From Gaeumannomyces sp. JS-464 (taxonomy: Eukaryota > Ascomycota > Sordariomycetes > Magnaporthales > Magnaporthaceae), in contig NGZR01000003.1 of the NCBI GenBank assembly GCA_002197995.1, positions 5,208,001 through 5,272,000 of the forward strand: a DNA stretch of 64,000 nt, given 5' to 3'. Below the pieces are notes generated by a model. That model made no database searches. It was not told where the DNA came from and worked only from the letters and a program-made list of their open reading frames with translations. Both the position numbers and the translations under genes were made by a program. Shown piece by piece: positions 1 through 11,462 of this stretch. Position 1 is the stretch's first letter; each line of letters begins with the position of its first letter.

Positions 1-202
1 TGATGGCGACCAGGTAGATGTTCTCGTGCTTGACATGGCTGAAGGTGGTGCTGCCCAGTGTCAGGATGGGCGAGCGGACCTGGGCGTTGGAGATGACCTG
101 GATGCGGAAGACGTCGGCGAGGCGTGGGCGGCAGTCATTGCGGAAGGCCCTGAAGATCAGGTTCTCGCCCTTTTGGTTGAAGATCAGGATTCCGGACAGC
201 AT
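1..202 (-). CDS. AP-2 complex subunit mu (clathrin adaptor medium chain), N-terminal fragment
   Basis: Partial gene cut by the left edge. Reading leftwards from the ATG at 202 gives 67 uninterrupted residues beginning MLSGILIFNQKGE, followed by RAFRND, QVRSPI and HVKHENIYLVAI. This is the longin-like N-terminal domain of the mu subunit of the AP-2 clathrin adaptor, which recognises YxxPhi sorting signals at the plasma membrane. QVRSP and FxHVKxxNI are typical of mu2 rather than mu1 or mu3. The start fits the family, whose members begin almost directly with this motif. The C-terminal mu homology domain lies outside the window, so completeness cannot be judged. No intron is visible in this part. 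Confidence 0.88.
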   Translation of the reverse strand, partial: MLSGILIFNQKGENLIFRAFRNDCRPRLADVFRIQVISNAQVRSPILTLGSTTFSHVKHENIYLVAI

Positions 203-2295
203 CTTGGCGGCCCAGTCGGCGGTCACGCTCGGATCGGGTCGGTCGGGTCGGGGCCAGGCAGGCTTCGGAGGTGGGTGGCGGGTTGGGGTCGACCGGCGAT
301 GCTGAGTCCCCCCATCGGTCGACTGCGACGCAACAGAAGCTCAAGCTGGGATGCTAGAGGGGCAGAATTCCGAAGGCGGTGTGAATAGGGAGCGGCAGAA
401 CAGTGGCTGCGGTATGCACACTGTGGTCATCGAATTTCTGGTTCCTAGGTACAGTAGAAAAGCACTGGGAGATGATCTAAGTGATGGAATACTGTGGGAG
501 TTTTATTTCTGTTTCTTGTTCCCTTTTCCTATCCCCTTCCATATGTGATAATTGGTCAAGAAGCCCATGAGCCCGCGGAACTGACCAAGTGCCTGGCAAT
601 GGCTGACTGTGTTTTCATTCGGTACTGAGGCTGCGGCTTCTGATCTCAATGCTACGCTAGCCTCCTCCATAAGAGCGCTCTAACATCGTCCGCGTCTGTC
701 GATCTCGATCTGGCGGCCTTCCGTCTCCTGAGTGCCGACAGAGAAACATGGGCTGGTCTACAAGTCCTTGTTTAGGAAATGGGTGTGGCAGCACTTTGAG
801 ATTGCAATTGAGAAGATTCCTAGCTCACTGGATCCTTCAAGACCCATCGTGAAAAAAACCAACGCAACCCCATGAAACCAGGTCGGCACTCATCAGCGTA
901 GGCTCCCTCCCACAGTCCGCGGGGGGCCAGGCCCGGAAATTCGGATGCCCACCCGCTCGTGCATTTCAGACCGTTTTGCCGCTGCATGAGCGATTACGTG
1001 TATGTAGACGCAGACGACGCATCGTTGCGTGGAGCGTGGTTCGTTGAATTGGCGGTTCTCGTCTCGACCAAAACTCATTTAGTGAAATGTTTGGTCAGTG
1101 CGGATTGAGGCAGTGCTCGATCGGTCTGGCCTTTTCTTGACCAGGAACGGGGTCTCGACCGCAGTGGGGATCCACATGTCCACTCATCCCATGAAATCTC
1201 CCGCCCTTCGAACGCTCTTGGAACCCCAGGCTACGCGTCTGGGCATTCGATCAGTGGGCCTTGGTACGGGAGCTCCCCTGGGCTTCACGCGGAGATGACA
1301 GGGGCGACTGGATTTGCTTTCCCATTCCTTGTGAAGCAACAGCAAAAGCGGTCAGGAAGTTCACAAACCGAGAAAGGAATGAGCAAAAACCAGGCCGGAA
1401 TCTGCAGAAGGAACATGCACAATGGAAGCGCGAATTAGCAAGCTGGTCCTGAGAAAATGCAATCAACGTGCCACAATCCACGCTGCTTGCGCGAAGCAAT
1501 CAACCAGGAACTCAATCACTACCCCGAACACGTGTTAGCCAGCGTTTCGCCGGCCTGGCGATTCTGTCTGACCGGCCGTGATGCGAGGAGTCAGGGGCGG
1601 GTCAATGCGTTTTCCAGCTCGAATGAACCAGCCATCACCGCCAGAGCGAAGCGTGGAAACTGCCATGCGTGCCGTGTGCCCATTCAGCGTGAGAACCAAA
1701 CACAAGCTTCGCTGTGCGCCAGGGGGCATGTCGTGGCGCCGTGCACAACGGGCTAACCCCTGAACAGGAACGCGCCGGCTGCGAGGTTTCACGACCTTGT
1801 GCCATTGCCACCCTAAAAAAGAAAGACTGCCGCTGGACGTCTGAGCCCCGCCCGGCTGGACTGGGCTAGACCGACCAATTGGAGCGGTAAAACCAGGTTT
1901 CTCGTCAGGCACTTGCAGGCTCGCGCAGAATGAGCTGCAGGGTTTGCGCATGTCTGACAGGAGGCGTCCTGCAAATACCAGGGGTCGATGAGCTGCCGCT
2001 AGCAAGGGAGCGCTGCCTCAAAAACGGGGCCGGCGATCGGCCTCGTATAACCGGTTCGTCCTGGTAGCTTCCCGTCGTAGGGGTTCCCATTGATCCAATT
2101 GTTTTCTTTATTTCTGTCTCCTGGCTTCTCTTTGTCCAACTTTTCTTCTTTCCTTCGCAGAGCGTGGCACTGCCATAACGAAACCCAACTTTTCTACCGA
2201 TCTCTTCAACACCTCAAGATAAACCGTCGATCCTTTTGCCTGTGAACTGGCTGTCCATCTTTCTAGCGCCCTCGGAACCAAGAATAACCTCAACC
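203..2295. other. Intergenic, no supported gene
   Basis: About 2.1 kb with only short overlapping ORFs on both strands that resemble nothing I know. The last 200 bases (about 2098-2160) are a CT-rich tract ending in a TTCGCAG-like acceptor, typical of a fungal promoter or a 5' UTR intron of the following gene. Confidence 0.5.
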
Positions 2296-3982
2296 ATGGC
2301 TGAAGAAGGCGGCGGAACTGCTGTGCCCTCTGCGGGGCCCGGAGGTGCTCCCACAGTCAACACCACGGCATGTCGCCCGCTCAAAACGACAGCCGGCACC
2401 GACGGACAGAAAGCGGAGCTCCTCTGGAGCAGATCGAGTCGCCCATGTCTCCGGGAGTCACACTCCAAACCCTTCAGCCGCCATCAGACCAGCCTGGATA
2501 TCGACGACTACTTTGTATGACACCTCCGTCTTCCTACCGTATTCCCTAGTCCACATTTCCGGGCTAACATGTTGTTCCTGCTCCTCCACAGTCCGGACCT
2601 CGTGACCTCCAGAAGCACTCGAAATGGCCGATATTCCTTCAGATGCACGGCAGCATCCTTCCCAAGCTGATCCTCCCATTACTATTCGTCGGTGCATGGG
2701 CGACTGTTATATACATACGTCACCATCATGCCTTGGATTCCTGTAAATCGTGCGTCTATTCTCTTCCAAAGGATCAGTTCACGCGTCTGTTTGCTTTCGG
2801 CTGTCACATGGATGCTAACCACTACGGTCTCCCGGGTTTAGTCGGTATTCAGTCGGTGCTGCTCACTGTTCTCGGTTTCGTCGTCGTTTGGGTCTGAGCT
2901 TCCGCAGCTCGACCGCATACGAGCGATATGGCGAGGGCAGGAGGTATTGGGCGACCCTTATCCTGGCATGCCAGAATCTCGGACGTGTATACTGGATTCA
3001 TACCAAGGAGCGGGAGGGCGAGCAGCGGGAAAAGGATGTCCTGGCTAAGCTCTCGGCCCTCAATCTCCTGACTGCCTTCGCCGTGGCCCTGAAGCACAAG
3101 CTACGATTCGAGCCGTACACCAACTACGAAGACCTCGAGAACCTTGTCAGCCACCTCGACACACTGGCTGGCGAGGCCACCAAGGCGGACCCTACAATGG
3201 CCGAGCCCCGGAGGCGTCACGTCGTTAAGGCCGCAGGCGAGATGCTGGGTGTGTCGTTTGCCGCGAGCAACCCGCGCAAGGCCCTTAAGAAGGCCCGGCG
3301 CCCGCTCGGCAACCTGCCCCTGGAGATCCTCAGCTACCTGGCAGCCTACACCGACGAGATCATCGCCAACGGGCAGCTCACCATCCCGATGCAGCAGACG
3401 CTGGCGTACAACAACATGGCCCTGCTCAACGACGTTGCTCACGGGCACCGAGCGCGTGCTGACGACGCGCTGCCCATCGCCTACGCCATCGCCATCGCGC
3501 AGATCACGTGGCTGTACATCGTCCTGCTCCCCTTCCAGCTGGTCGGACCCCTGAACTGGGTTTGCGATCCGGGCACGATCGCGGCGTCGTACATCATCCT
3601 GGGCCTGCTCTTCATCGGTCGCGAGGTCGAGAACCCGTTCGGCCAGGACGTCAACGACCTCCCGCTCGAGAGCTACTGCGCGCAGATCGCGGCCGAGCTC
3701 GACGTCATGGCGTCGCGGCCCAAGACCAGCATGACCACCTGGATCGAGAACCTCGAGAACAAGCCACTCTTCCCCTACAGCGCCGCCAACTACAACGTCT
3801 GGAGGTACCGCGGTGAGGACAAGGTGCGCGAGGCGCTCCGGGCCAAGACGGAGTTGGGGTTCGAGAGCCGCAAGCGCATGATGGGCCAGGAGGACGGGCC
3901 TAACGAGGGCGGGCCCAGCCACCCCAGGAAGTCCAAGGTGGACGGTGTTGTGCGGCCTGGCGACGTCGAGAGCCAGAAGTAG
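2296..3982 (+). CDS. Bestrophin-like (UPF0187/RFP-TM) anion channel, frame broken
   Basis: Predicted membrane chloride channel-like protein of the fungal bestrophin/UPF0187 family. Proposed exons are 2296-2514, 2592-2742 and 2842-3982, with GT..AG introns and a GCTAAC branch site in the second. Family motifs appear in order: DIDDYFSGPRDLQKHSKWP, then LLTVLGFVV, SFRSSTAYERY, PLEILSYLAAY, a hydrophobic segment ALPIAYAIAIAQITWLYIVLL, and GREVENPFGQDVNDLPLE near the C-terminus. Frame 0 runs into a TGA at 2895 just where the conserved GLGLSFRSS should follow. One missing G at about 2886 restores it and makes the coding length 504 codons. A second, compensated pair of shifts (extra T at 3435-3436, missing C near 3468) garbles about a dozen conserved residues. 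These are either sequencing indels or real damage. Confidence 0.85.
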
Positions 3983-4780
3983 CGATCGCAATGGTGTTGT
4001 GGATGAGAGAGCCGAGAAGGAAGAGGTGCGGTGTCGGCGGTTGACACCCGGGAGCTTCATCTTGTTTTTTTTTAGTGCAGCATTTTGCATTGCGTACTGG
4101 ATATTGGAAAAGCCCGAGAATGGTCCGCAGGGCGTGAGAAGAGAGGTCTTGTTATCTTTGATTTTGCGATATGACTTGCGAGCAGCTCGCTGGAAATGTC
4201 AATGCCAAGTAATTGTTTTTAATGATATCTTTGACACCGGGTGCTGGCAGAAAATGCAATCAGGTACCGACGATACCAAGTCTTGAATTGACCAGTTAGA
4301 ACATTGACGTCCGTTGCAATTTGACTGGTTTGGCATGAACGCACCAAATCCGGTTTCCAACGTTGCCGGGGCGTTTGCTCCGGCTATGGCTTGTCGCCGC
4401 GCACGGGGCTTAAACTCAACGGCTGGGGTCAATTCCTGGCTTGGCGCGGGCCCCATGCCCAGAACAATGACGCCGTGATGCGGGACTGATGCCAGTCGCT
4501 TCCTGGTTGTTGCGCCAGCGAATGGATTGACTCTCGTCGCCTTGGCCAAGACCCTCCAGGTTGAAGGGAGTGGCACGGGTAGGATGGCAGGGCAAGCAGG
4601 CCAGGTGCGGCGACGGTTGAAGAATCACTTCAACATCCTCTCGCTCAAGCATCTGTTATGTCTTTCTCTCCCCACGGCGCTTCCTCCCAGCAGGAATGCA
4701 CTCGCCGCACCTCTTTGCCAACCCCCGACGGGCGCCTGATTATCTCTAGAACGCTCGAACTATCAGCAACCCGAACCACA
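3983..4780. other. Intergenic, no supported gene
   Basis: Roughly 800 bases between two plus-strand genes. No conserved reading frame, RNA gene or repeat is visible. It must hold the terminator of the channel gene and the promoter of the next gene. Confidence 0.45.
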
Positions 4781-6479
4781 ATGTCTTCCCTGCGACAGAG
4801 CAGCTTCGCCTACGAGTTCGTTGCCCGGCTCCAGAACATCTCACTCGAAGCGCGCCGTCGTGGGGACGAGCTGCCACGGTACGACTACGCCGACGCCGCC
4901 TGGGCCGGCTCGTGACGAGCAGCCGCCCGCGCTCCTTCGCCCTCGGCACCGGCGCCTCCATCTACACGAGCACCCTGCTGCCCGCTCTCTTGCGGGCCAG
5001 GCACGAGGCCATCCTCGTCACTTGCTTCTGGGCCCCCTCCAAGACCCTCGACGCCCTGCGCGAAACGCTCGAAGCCCTTGCGGCCCACCGCCGCCGGGTG
5101 CTGGACCAGGGCGCGGGGAGCCTCCCAACGCTGCGCGTCCGCATCTGCTTCTCGTCCCGGTCCTTCATGCAGCGCCTGTTGCACACCTCCTCGCGCCGCG
5201 GATACACCTACCCGCCCTCGAAATGGGCGTCCACGCTGGGGCTGCCGGACGAGCTGGTCCTCAAGACGGCGCGCATCGAGCTGGACGTCAAGAGCCTCTT
5301 CTTTCTGCCTTTCAGCGTTATGCACCCGAAATTCCTGATCGTCGACCGCCACCGCGCTTTCCTCCCCAGCTGCAACGTCAGCTGGGAGCCGTGGCTGGAG
5401 GGCTGCGTCGAGCTTGAGGGCGACGCCGTCAACGCGCTCCTGTACTTTTACGCTCGCACATGGGACCCCTGCTCAACGTCTCCGAGCCGCTACCCATCGC
5501 CGCCGAATCGTCCTTCGACCCCGACATACTCGGACCGTCCTCCGGCGCAGAGTCCCTTGCGGTGGTGCAAAGCACGGCCGACAGCGTCGTCTCGTTTATA
5601 CCAGCAGCGAGTGAAGAATATCCAGATCCAGACAATGTGGAGGCAGTATCAACCGCAGGGAAAGACCTGACTGTAGAAACGACAGTGCTGCCCTCCTCGC
5701 ACCACCGCAACCCTCGCTTCCGGCCGTTCCCTTGGCAGATCGGGTCACCTCCACCTCCCCCGCAGACGCCGCTCAACGTGGCTGTGCTGCAGCTGCTGGA
5801 CGGGGCACGCCACCAGGTCTATATACAGACGCCCAACTTGACTTGCCGCCCTGTCCTGAACGCGCTGGTGGCGGCCTTGCGTCGGGGCGCGGACGTCCGC
5901 ATCGTGACGGGCCGCAACATGATGTTGCTCGAGCAGCTCGTGACGGCGGGGACTACGACCACGTTGTGCGTCCGCTCGCTTGTCAGGCGCTACGAGGCGC
6001 TGCGCAAAGAAGCCGCGTCCAGCGGGTCGGCGCCGAGCTCGCGTGGCTCACTGCTGCCGCTGCACCGCAGACGGCCGCAGGAGTATGCTGCAAGTCCAGA
6101 CTCTGCTACCGTTGAGGACCTCTCCAGCTTCCGGCCGTACATCGGGGAGCCCGGGAAGCTTCACATCTCGTCCTTTGGACCGCCGCGAATCGCGCAGGCC
6201 AAGACCACAGCAGGCAGGAGTCGCAGTGCCCCCTTGGACCTGGAGATGGGTTTGGACGAGGCGATCGAAGAGCCGATTCATCCCCACATTAAGCTCACCA
6301 TTGTGGATGCATCGTACGCGCTCCTGGGCTCGGGGAACATGGACCGCGCTAGCTTCTACACAAGCCAGGAGCTCGGCGTCCTGTTCCGTGGCGCAGAGTT
6401 TGTGGGCCCCGTCAAGGAGGCGCTGGACCGCGCCCTCGACGGGCGGCTGTCTACTGTCTTTGACTCGATGCAGCAGTGA
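4781..6479 (+). CDS. Phospholipase D-like (two-HKD) protein, frame broken
   Basis: Member of the PLD phosphodiesterase superfamily in its fungal form. It starts MSSLRQSSFAYEF. A conserved FALGTGASIYTSTLLPAL and ILVTCFWAPS lead to the first active-site-like segment MHPKFLIVD with NVSWEPWLEG (HxK..N). A linker of about 100 low-complexity residues follows. The second half has VYIQTPNLT, ADVRIVTGRNMM and then HIKLTIVD..LLGSGNMDRASF (HxK..GSGN). The typical D of HKD is replaced by the IVD context. Two single-base losses break the frame: a missing C at about 4909 (premature TGA at 4913) and a missing G in the run at 5462-5464. Restoring both gives 567 codons. The substrate is unknown; fungal relatives are described as PLD-like or cardiolipin synthase-like. 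Confidence 0.8.
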
Positions 6480-7784
6480 AGGCGAAGAAAATAATAGCAA
6501 GACCCGCGTCTTGGTCATGTCTCTTGGCATTGCTGCCGTGATACCACCCCTTCCAAGTTGCAGCACCCATTCCGGTTGTGGTTGCATTCGCTTGGGGAGC
6601 ACTCCCGTCTCGCTGCTGATGCGGTCCGCAAACACTGCCTGCTCCGGTATGGGTTAGGACGGAGCCTCGTCCCGTCATATTCTGTCTTCCCTGCCTACCA
6701 CACCATTGGATCCGTTCGGCTTGCTTCGCGCGGGAGCAAAAAGCGCGCCGAAGAGCCGGCATAAGCTATTAGCCAATGCTAGCCTGGGGTCAGGGCGCCT
6801 TGCGAGACTACAACAGTCCAGGCTGGGCTTCCTCTCTGTAATCCTGCTCCACCACCTCGAATACCACTCCCCGCGGAGAGATGCCCGGACCGGTCCACCG
6901 CGGCCATTCACTAGCGATGGCTGATCCGCGAGGACGTCGGGCCTGCCAAGGCTCCCCCACTCGACCCCAAATTCCTCCGCACCAGGAACGTCACGCCGCG
7001 GGAGCCGTGCCATCTGCTGCCGTTTGCGGCCGCATTCTCCACCATGGAAGATGGCCTCCGAAATTGTACCCGCAGGTGATCAATCCCAAACCTGGCCTTG
7101 CGCTATTTGGCTGCACCCCCAGCACACCTGGTTGGCGGGTTTTCTTTTTTAGATAACCAAAGTTTTCTCGTGAACGGATCTCTGCGACCTAGGCCCGAGC
7201 GGGCAAGCAATCAGGCAGGGCGACGGCCGGGCGGGCACTCGGTTGGTCAGCCGCATGTCCGGGCATCACGAGCCTCTTCTCGTCGAGCCCGACCGACTGC
7301 GGACAATGTGCTAGAAAGGGCGCTCCGTTGGTGGCGAGACTTTCGGATGAAGCTCCCTTCGTTCCCCCAGGCCCCTCCTCACTAGTCGGAGGCGGATACT
7401 GGCGGCCGATCTGTCGCTACTCGCTGCGAACCTGCAGGAACAAGTTCGGCGGGCTGACATGATCCTCCCAGCTTCCGCCTTGCAGCGGCCGCCAGGGGTA
7501 TCGGTGGTGCTTGGATGTGGAGGCAGCCACTCGACTCTCTGGGAAGAGGGCTGCTGGTCGGTGGCACCAAGGCCAGGCCAGGGAAAGCTTCCCGTTGATC
7601 CGATGCCCCATACCATTTTTATGGTGATCATGGATACGAAGGAGAATAGAGGCAAGACAGTCGACTAGGTCGGCCGAGAATAAATGACCGGTGCTCTGCC
7701 ACCTACTCAAAACGCCTTCTTGGTCCATCCTCTGCACCCTCAAGTACACCCGCTCAGTCAGTCAGGCTAAAGAGCAAGCACATA
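6480..7784. other. Intergenic; upstream region of cel6A
   Basis: No supported gene in 1.3 kb. It holds the promoter of the cellobiohydrolase gene. A GGCTAA hexamer at 7765-7770, 15 bases before the ATG, matches the core recognised by Xyr1/XlnR-type cellulase activators, but one hexamer is weak evidence. Confidence 0.45.
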
Positions 7785-9394
7785 ATGGCTGGAAAACAGA
7801 TCCTTCTCGCAGCCGCCCTCCTGCAGGGTGTGCTCTCGGTTCCCTTTGGCAATGTCGAGGAACGCCAGTCATGCGGCAGCCAATGGTAGGCCACTCGGAT
7901 CATCCAGCCCTCCGGGTCCTTTCGTTGCTCATTACTAACCACATCGTTGCCGTGAATCAGGTCGCAGTGCGGCGGCATCGGGTGGAGCGGCCCCACGTGC
8001 TGCGCTTCCGGAAGCACCTGTGTGAGGCAAAACGACTACTACTTCCAATGCATCCCCGGCTCTGGTCCGGCCCCAACCACCACGACCTCGCGGCCGGGCC
8101 CGACGACCTCAACCACGCGCGCCCCGAGCACCAGCACGCGGGCCACAACAACGACCGGCGGCGGCGGCGGTACCCCGACGACCACGGGCGGGGGCGGCGC
8201 GGGCACGACGGCCTCGTTCACGGGCAACCCCTTCCAAGGCGTCAACCTCTGGGCCAACGACTACTACGCCTCCGAGATCAGCACCCTGGCCATGCCTAGC
8301 CTGTCGGGCGCCATGGCGACCAAGGCCGCGGCCGTCGCCAAGGTCCCGTCCTTTGAGTGGCTCGACATCGCCGCCAAGGTCGGCACGCGCATGCCGCACA
8401 CGCTCAACGCCATCCGTGCCGCCAACAAGGCGGGCGGCAACTACGCCGCCCAGTTTGTCGTCTACGACCTGCCCGACCGCGACTGCGCCGCAGGTAAAGC
8501 CCTTCCTTTGCCCCAAACCCATATTCTTTGAAAGAAGGTTTCAAGCACCAGAAAAGTCCCTGATAACCCTAACCATAACCATAACCCTAAGCTGCGAGTA
8601 ACGGGGAATATTCGATCGGGGATGGCGGCGTGGCAAAGTACAAGGCGTACATCGACTCGATCCGCGCGCAGCTCGTGTCCTTCAGCGACATCCGCACCAT
8701 CCTCGTCATCGAGCCCGACTCGCTCGCTAACATGGTCACCAACCTCAACGTGCCCAAGTGCGCAAACGCCCAGGCCGCCTACATGGAGTGCACCCTGTAC
8801 GCCATCAAGCAGCTCAACCTGCCCCACGTCGCCATGTACCTCGATGGAGGGCACGCCGGCTGGCTCGGCTGGCCCGCCAACCTGCAGCCCGCCGCCGACC
8901 TGTTCGGCAAGCTATACAACGATGCCGGCAAGCCCTCGCAGCTGCGCGGCATGGCCACTAACGTGGCCAACTACAACGCCTGGAACCTGACCTCGGCCCC
9001 CTCGTACACGTCGCCCAACCCCAACTACGACGAGCGCCACTACGTCCAGGCCTTCCACCCGCTCCTGGCCGCCAAGGGCTGGAACGCCCACTTCATCACG
9101 GACCAGGGGCGGTCCGGCAAGCAGCCGACCGGGCAGACCGAGTGGGGCCACTGGTGCAACGCCATCGGCACCGGCTTCGGCCAGCGGCCGACCGCCAACA
9201 CAGGGCTGGAGATCCAGGACGCCTTTGTGTGGATCAAGCCCGGCGGCGAGTGCGACGGCACCAGCGACACGTCGGCCGCGCGCTTCGACCGCTTCTGCGG
9301 CATGGCCGACGCCCTCAAGCCCGCGCCCGAGGCCGGCCAGTGGTTCCAGGCCTACTTTGTGCAGCTGCTGACCAACGCGAACCCGCCTTTCTAG
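7785..9394 (+). CDS. cel6A: Cellobiohydrolase II, GH6 with N-terminal CBM1
   Basis: Secreted exo-cellulase that releases cellobiose from the non-reducing ends of cellulose. Exons 7785-7885, 7961-8493 and 8592-9394 give 479 codons including the stop, without any frame break. The order is a signal peptide ([18 protein letters not shown]), a CBM1 cellulose-binding module ([19 protein letters not shown] to YYFQC), a Thr/Pro/Gly-rich linker, then the GH6 domain. Visible GH6 landmarks are [10 protein letters not shown] (catalytic acid Asp region), [49 protein letters not shown] and [11 protein letters not shown]. The length is normal for fungal Cel6A. The second intron carries telomere-like repeats that appear to supply its 3' splice signals. 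Carbon-regulated expression is expected from the family but not shown here. Confidence 0.97.
8494..8591 (+). repeat. Telomere-like (TAACCC/TAACCA) repeats inside cel6A intron 2
   Basis: The 98-nt intron begins GTAAAG and ends CTAAG. Positions 8563-8590 read TAACCC TAACCA TAACCA TAACCC TAA, which is the complement of the fungal telomere repeat TTAGGG with variants. The repeats contain CTAAC branch-site matches, and the last TAA plus G forms the acceptor AG. Splicing here restores the conserved DCAAAASNGE of GH6 enzymes, so the intron boundaries are secure. Confidence 0.85.
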
Positions 9395-9818
9395 GGCCTG
9401 GGCTGCCTTCCCCTGATCGTCCATGCGCTGTGTTTGCTGTTGTCGAGCTTTTACACGCGTTGGTGTGGAACCGCCGCTAGAGCTGGCTGCAAAAAGGAGG
9501 CAGGGGGTTTTGAGCATGAGTTTTAGCATGGCATCATCGCAACCGAGGCTCTACTTTCTCACTTTTTCATACTTCTATTTTTCCTCTATTTCCCTGTACA
9601 TATTGCATATACATGGTGGCCTACCGCAAGTCTGCTGCGCTGCGACGTCATCTGCTCACTCATGTACCACATACATGTTCAATTCACACTTGACGGAGAT
9701 ACTGCTACCATATAGTCTTAAATTGATACTTCCAACTATTCTAGCTTGTTCTGATTCAATGAATGAATACATGTCGGTGTAGGGTATCGAGCGACACGGC
9801 GGCCGTCGAGACTGGGAG
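9395..9818. other. 3' intergenic between convergent genes
   Basis: 424 bases between the convergent cel6A and ceramidase-like genes, AT-richer than the coding sequence. I see nothing beyond likely 3' UTRs. Confidence 0.45.
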
Positions 9819-11462
9819 CTAGGTGTGTCCATCAGGAGACGCATCCCCGTCGGTAGCCTCGTCGATGCCATCAATCACAGGGGGGAACTCGAGAGGAAAT
9901 GCCCTCCGCCAGAGCACCTTTCCCAGGCCCGGGTCCATGACGACGGCATAGTGCGTCTCCTCATTACAGATTTCCGGGTCCAGGACCAGTTTGACCACGT
10001 CGTCCGGGCTCACCTCGCAGCTGCAGTCATCATGCACGCTGTCACTCCTCCTCCTCCTGCTGCTGCCGCTGCTGCTCCCGCTCGTCTTCCCGGATTTCGA
10101 CTTGGCCTTGAGCCTCCTGCACGCCCGCCTAAAGTGGCGCTCCATGCCCCGGGCCCTGACGATGGACATCTCCACGATCAGCTCCATGCCCGCCGCCTCC
10201 TCTGCCGCGCCGTGGGCCGCGCTCTCCAGCCGCTGCGGGTCCGCCTCGTTGGCCTTGTCGTGGTTGTAGGTGGCGTGGAAGCGGCGCGAGGAGTGGAACT
10301 GGCCGTGGCCGTTGTCCTTTTCCAGCGTGCGCGCCTCGTCGGGGGTGCAGAAAATGAGGTACGCCGCCGTCGAGCGCGTGGCGGGGAGGTGGTTCTTTAT
10401 GTAGGGGATGATGGGCGCCGAGACGTCAGGCTTGGTCGCGGGTGGGTCATTATGTGTCGCATCACATCTGTCGGGTTTACTCGGGGACTTTCGCGCCCAC
10501 CACTTCTGATGCTTCACGCCCGCGTCCGCTCCGGCGTCGCCGTGACCATCCAGCTCCGGGTCGGGCGTAAGGAGCAACGCGCGCAGGACGCTCGACACGC
10601 TCTGGCGGAACCCGAGCACCACCATGGCCTGGTGCCAGCGGAAGCCGACGCGGCGGCGCCAGGTGGAGCGGTCGTGGTGCGGGCGGAAGTTGAGGTTCAT
10701 GCTGAGCCCCCGGCGCACGCCCGTCAGGACGCCGACGTAGCCGAAGTAGGTGACGCTGGTCGCGACCACGGGCCCGCCAGGCCGCCGGACGAAGTCGAGC
10801 TCGACCGTCAGGGCGCGCAGCTCCTCCATGCCCCAGTCCAGGGTCCGGAAGTGCAGGATCCTGGAGGAGGAGGAGGAGGAGGAGGGCGGGTCGCCGCCGC
10901 CCTTGGGCCCGGGGCAGACAACGCGCATGCCGCCGCTGGAGCAGCCGAGCAGCAGGTCCAGGAGCACGTTGAAGGCGACCAGCAGGTGCAGCGCGATGCC
11001 CGAGGCAGCCGCGATGCCGCGCAGCTCGGCCGTCTCCTCGTCGCGGTACAGGCGGCGGAGCGAGTGGCGCGCCAGGGAGTGCAGGGACGGCACGAGGGGC
11101 CGGGGGGTCACGGAGCGGACCAGCAAGTCGAAGAGGTCGGCGAGGTCCGAGACGGCGACGACGTCGCGCATGTGGTCCGCGACGTGCCGGTAGCGCTGCT
11201 CGGGCTTCTCGCTCAGGTCGACGGTGAAGCGCGGGGGCTGGACCGCGTCCTCGTCGCGGCTGTGCGACGGCGCGCGGAGGGTGATGGGCGGGAAGGAGGT
11301 CTGGTTGTTGACGCCATGGTTCTGCTCGGGCGACGCGGTTGTGCCGGTGCTGCTGTCTGGGGATTTTGCCTCAGCGATCTCGAGGGCTGTTGCTGTCACC
11401 GTCGCGCCCGGCTGCTTCTTGGACGCGTCACGCGAGCGATGACGAAGGCCGGCCGATTCCAT
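9819..11462 (-). CDS. Acid ceramidase / N-acylethanolamine acid amidase-like hydrolase
   Basis: Intact single-exon gene of 547 residues in the Ntn-hydrolase ceramidase/NAAA family, which cleaves the amide bond of N-acyl lipids. After an unstructured N-terminus the family's beta-chain features appear: ELRGIAAASGIALHLLVAFNVLLDLLLGCSS with Cys174 as candidate nucleophile, then RTLDWGMEELRALTVELDF, SVTYFGYVGVLTGVRRGLSMNLNFR (split here to stay short: TYFGYVGVLTGVR, GLSMNLNFRP) and later STAAYLIFCTP and LDPEICNEETHYAVVMDP. The middle of the protein holds low-complexity insertions. There is no obvious signal peptide, so the cellular location is uncertain. The other strand holds an even longer shadow frame (9825-11513), but only this frame has family motifs. 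Confidence 0.85.
   Translation of the reverse strand: MESAGLRHRSRDASKKQPGATVTATALEIAEAKSPDSSTGTTASPEQNHGVNNQTSFPPITLRAPSHSRDEDAVQPPRFTVDLSEKPEQRYRHVADHMRDVVAVSDLADLFDLLVRSVTPRPLVPSLHSLARHSLRRLYRDEETAELRGIAAASGIALHLLVAFNVLLDLLLGCSSGGMRVVCPGPKGGGDPPSSSSSSSRILHFRTLDWGMEELRALTVELDFVRRPGGPVVATSVTYFGYVGVLTGVRRGLSMNLNFRPHHDRSTWRRRVGFRWHQAMVVLGFRQSVSSVLRALLLTPDPELDGHGDAGADAGVKHQKWWARKSPSKPDRCDATHNDPPATKPDVSAPIIPYIKNHLPATRSTAAYLIFCTPDEARTLEKDNGHGQFHSSRRFHATYNHDKANEADPQRLESAAHGAAEEAAGMELIVEMSIVRARGMERHFRRACRRLKAKSKSGKTSGSSSGSSRRRRSDSVHDDCSCEVSPDDVVKLVLDPEICNEETHYAVVMDPGLGKVLWRRAFPLEFPPVIDGIDEATDGDASPDGHT

Noticed and set aside
2883..2893. Explaining the bestrophin frame change by an intron
   Set aside because: Only five bases separate the last in-frame conserved residue from the next one; no intron fits, whereas a single added G restores the consensus.
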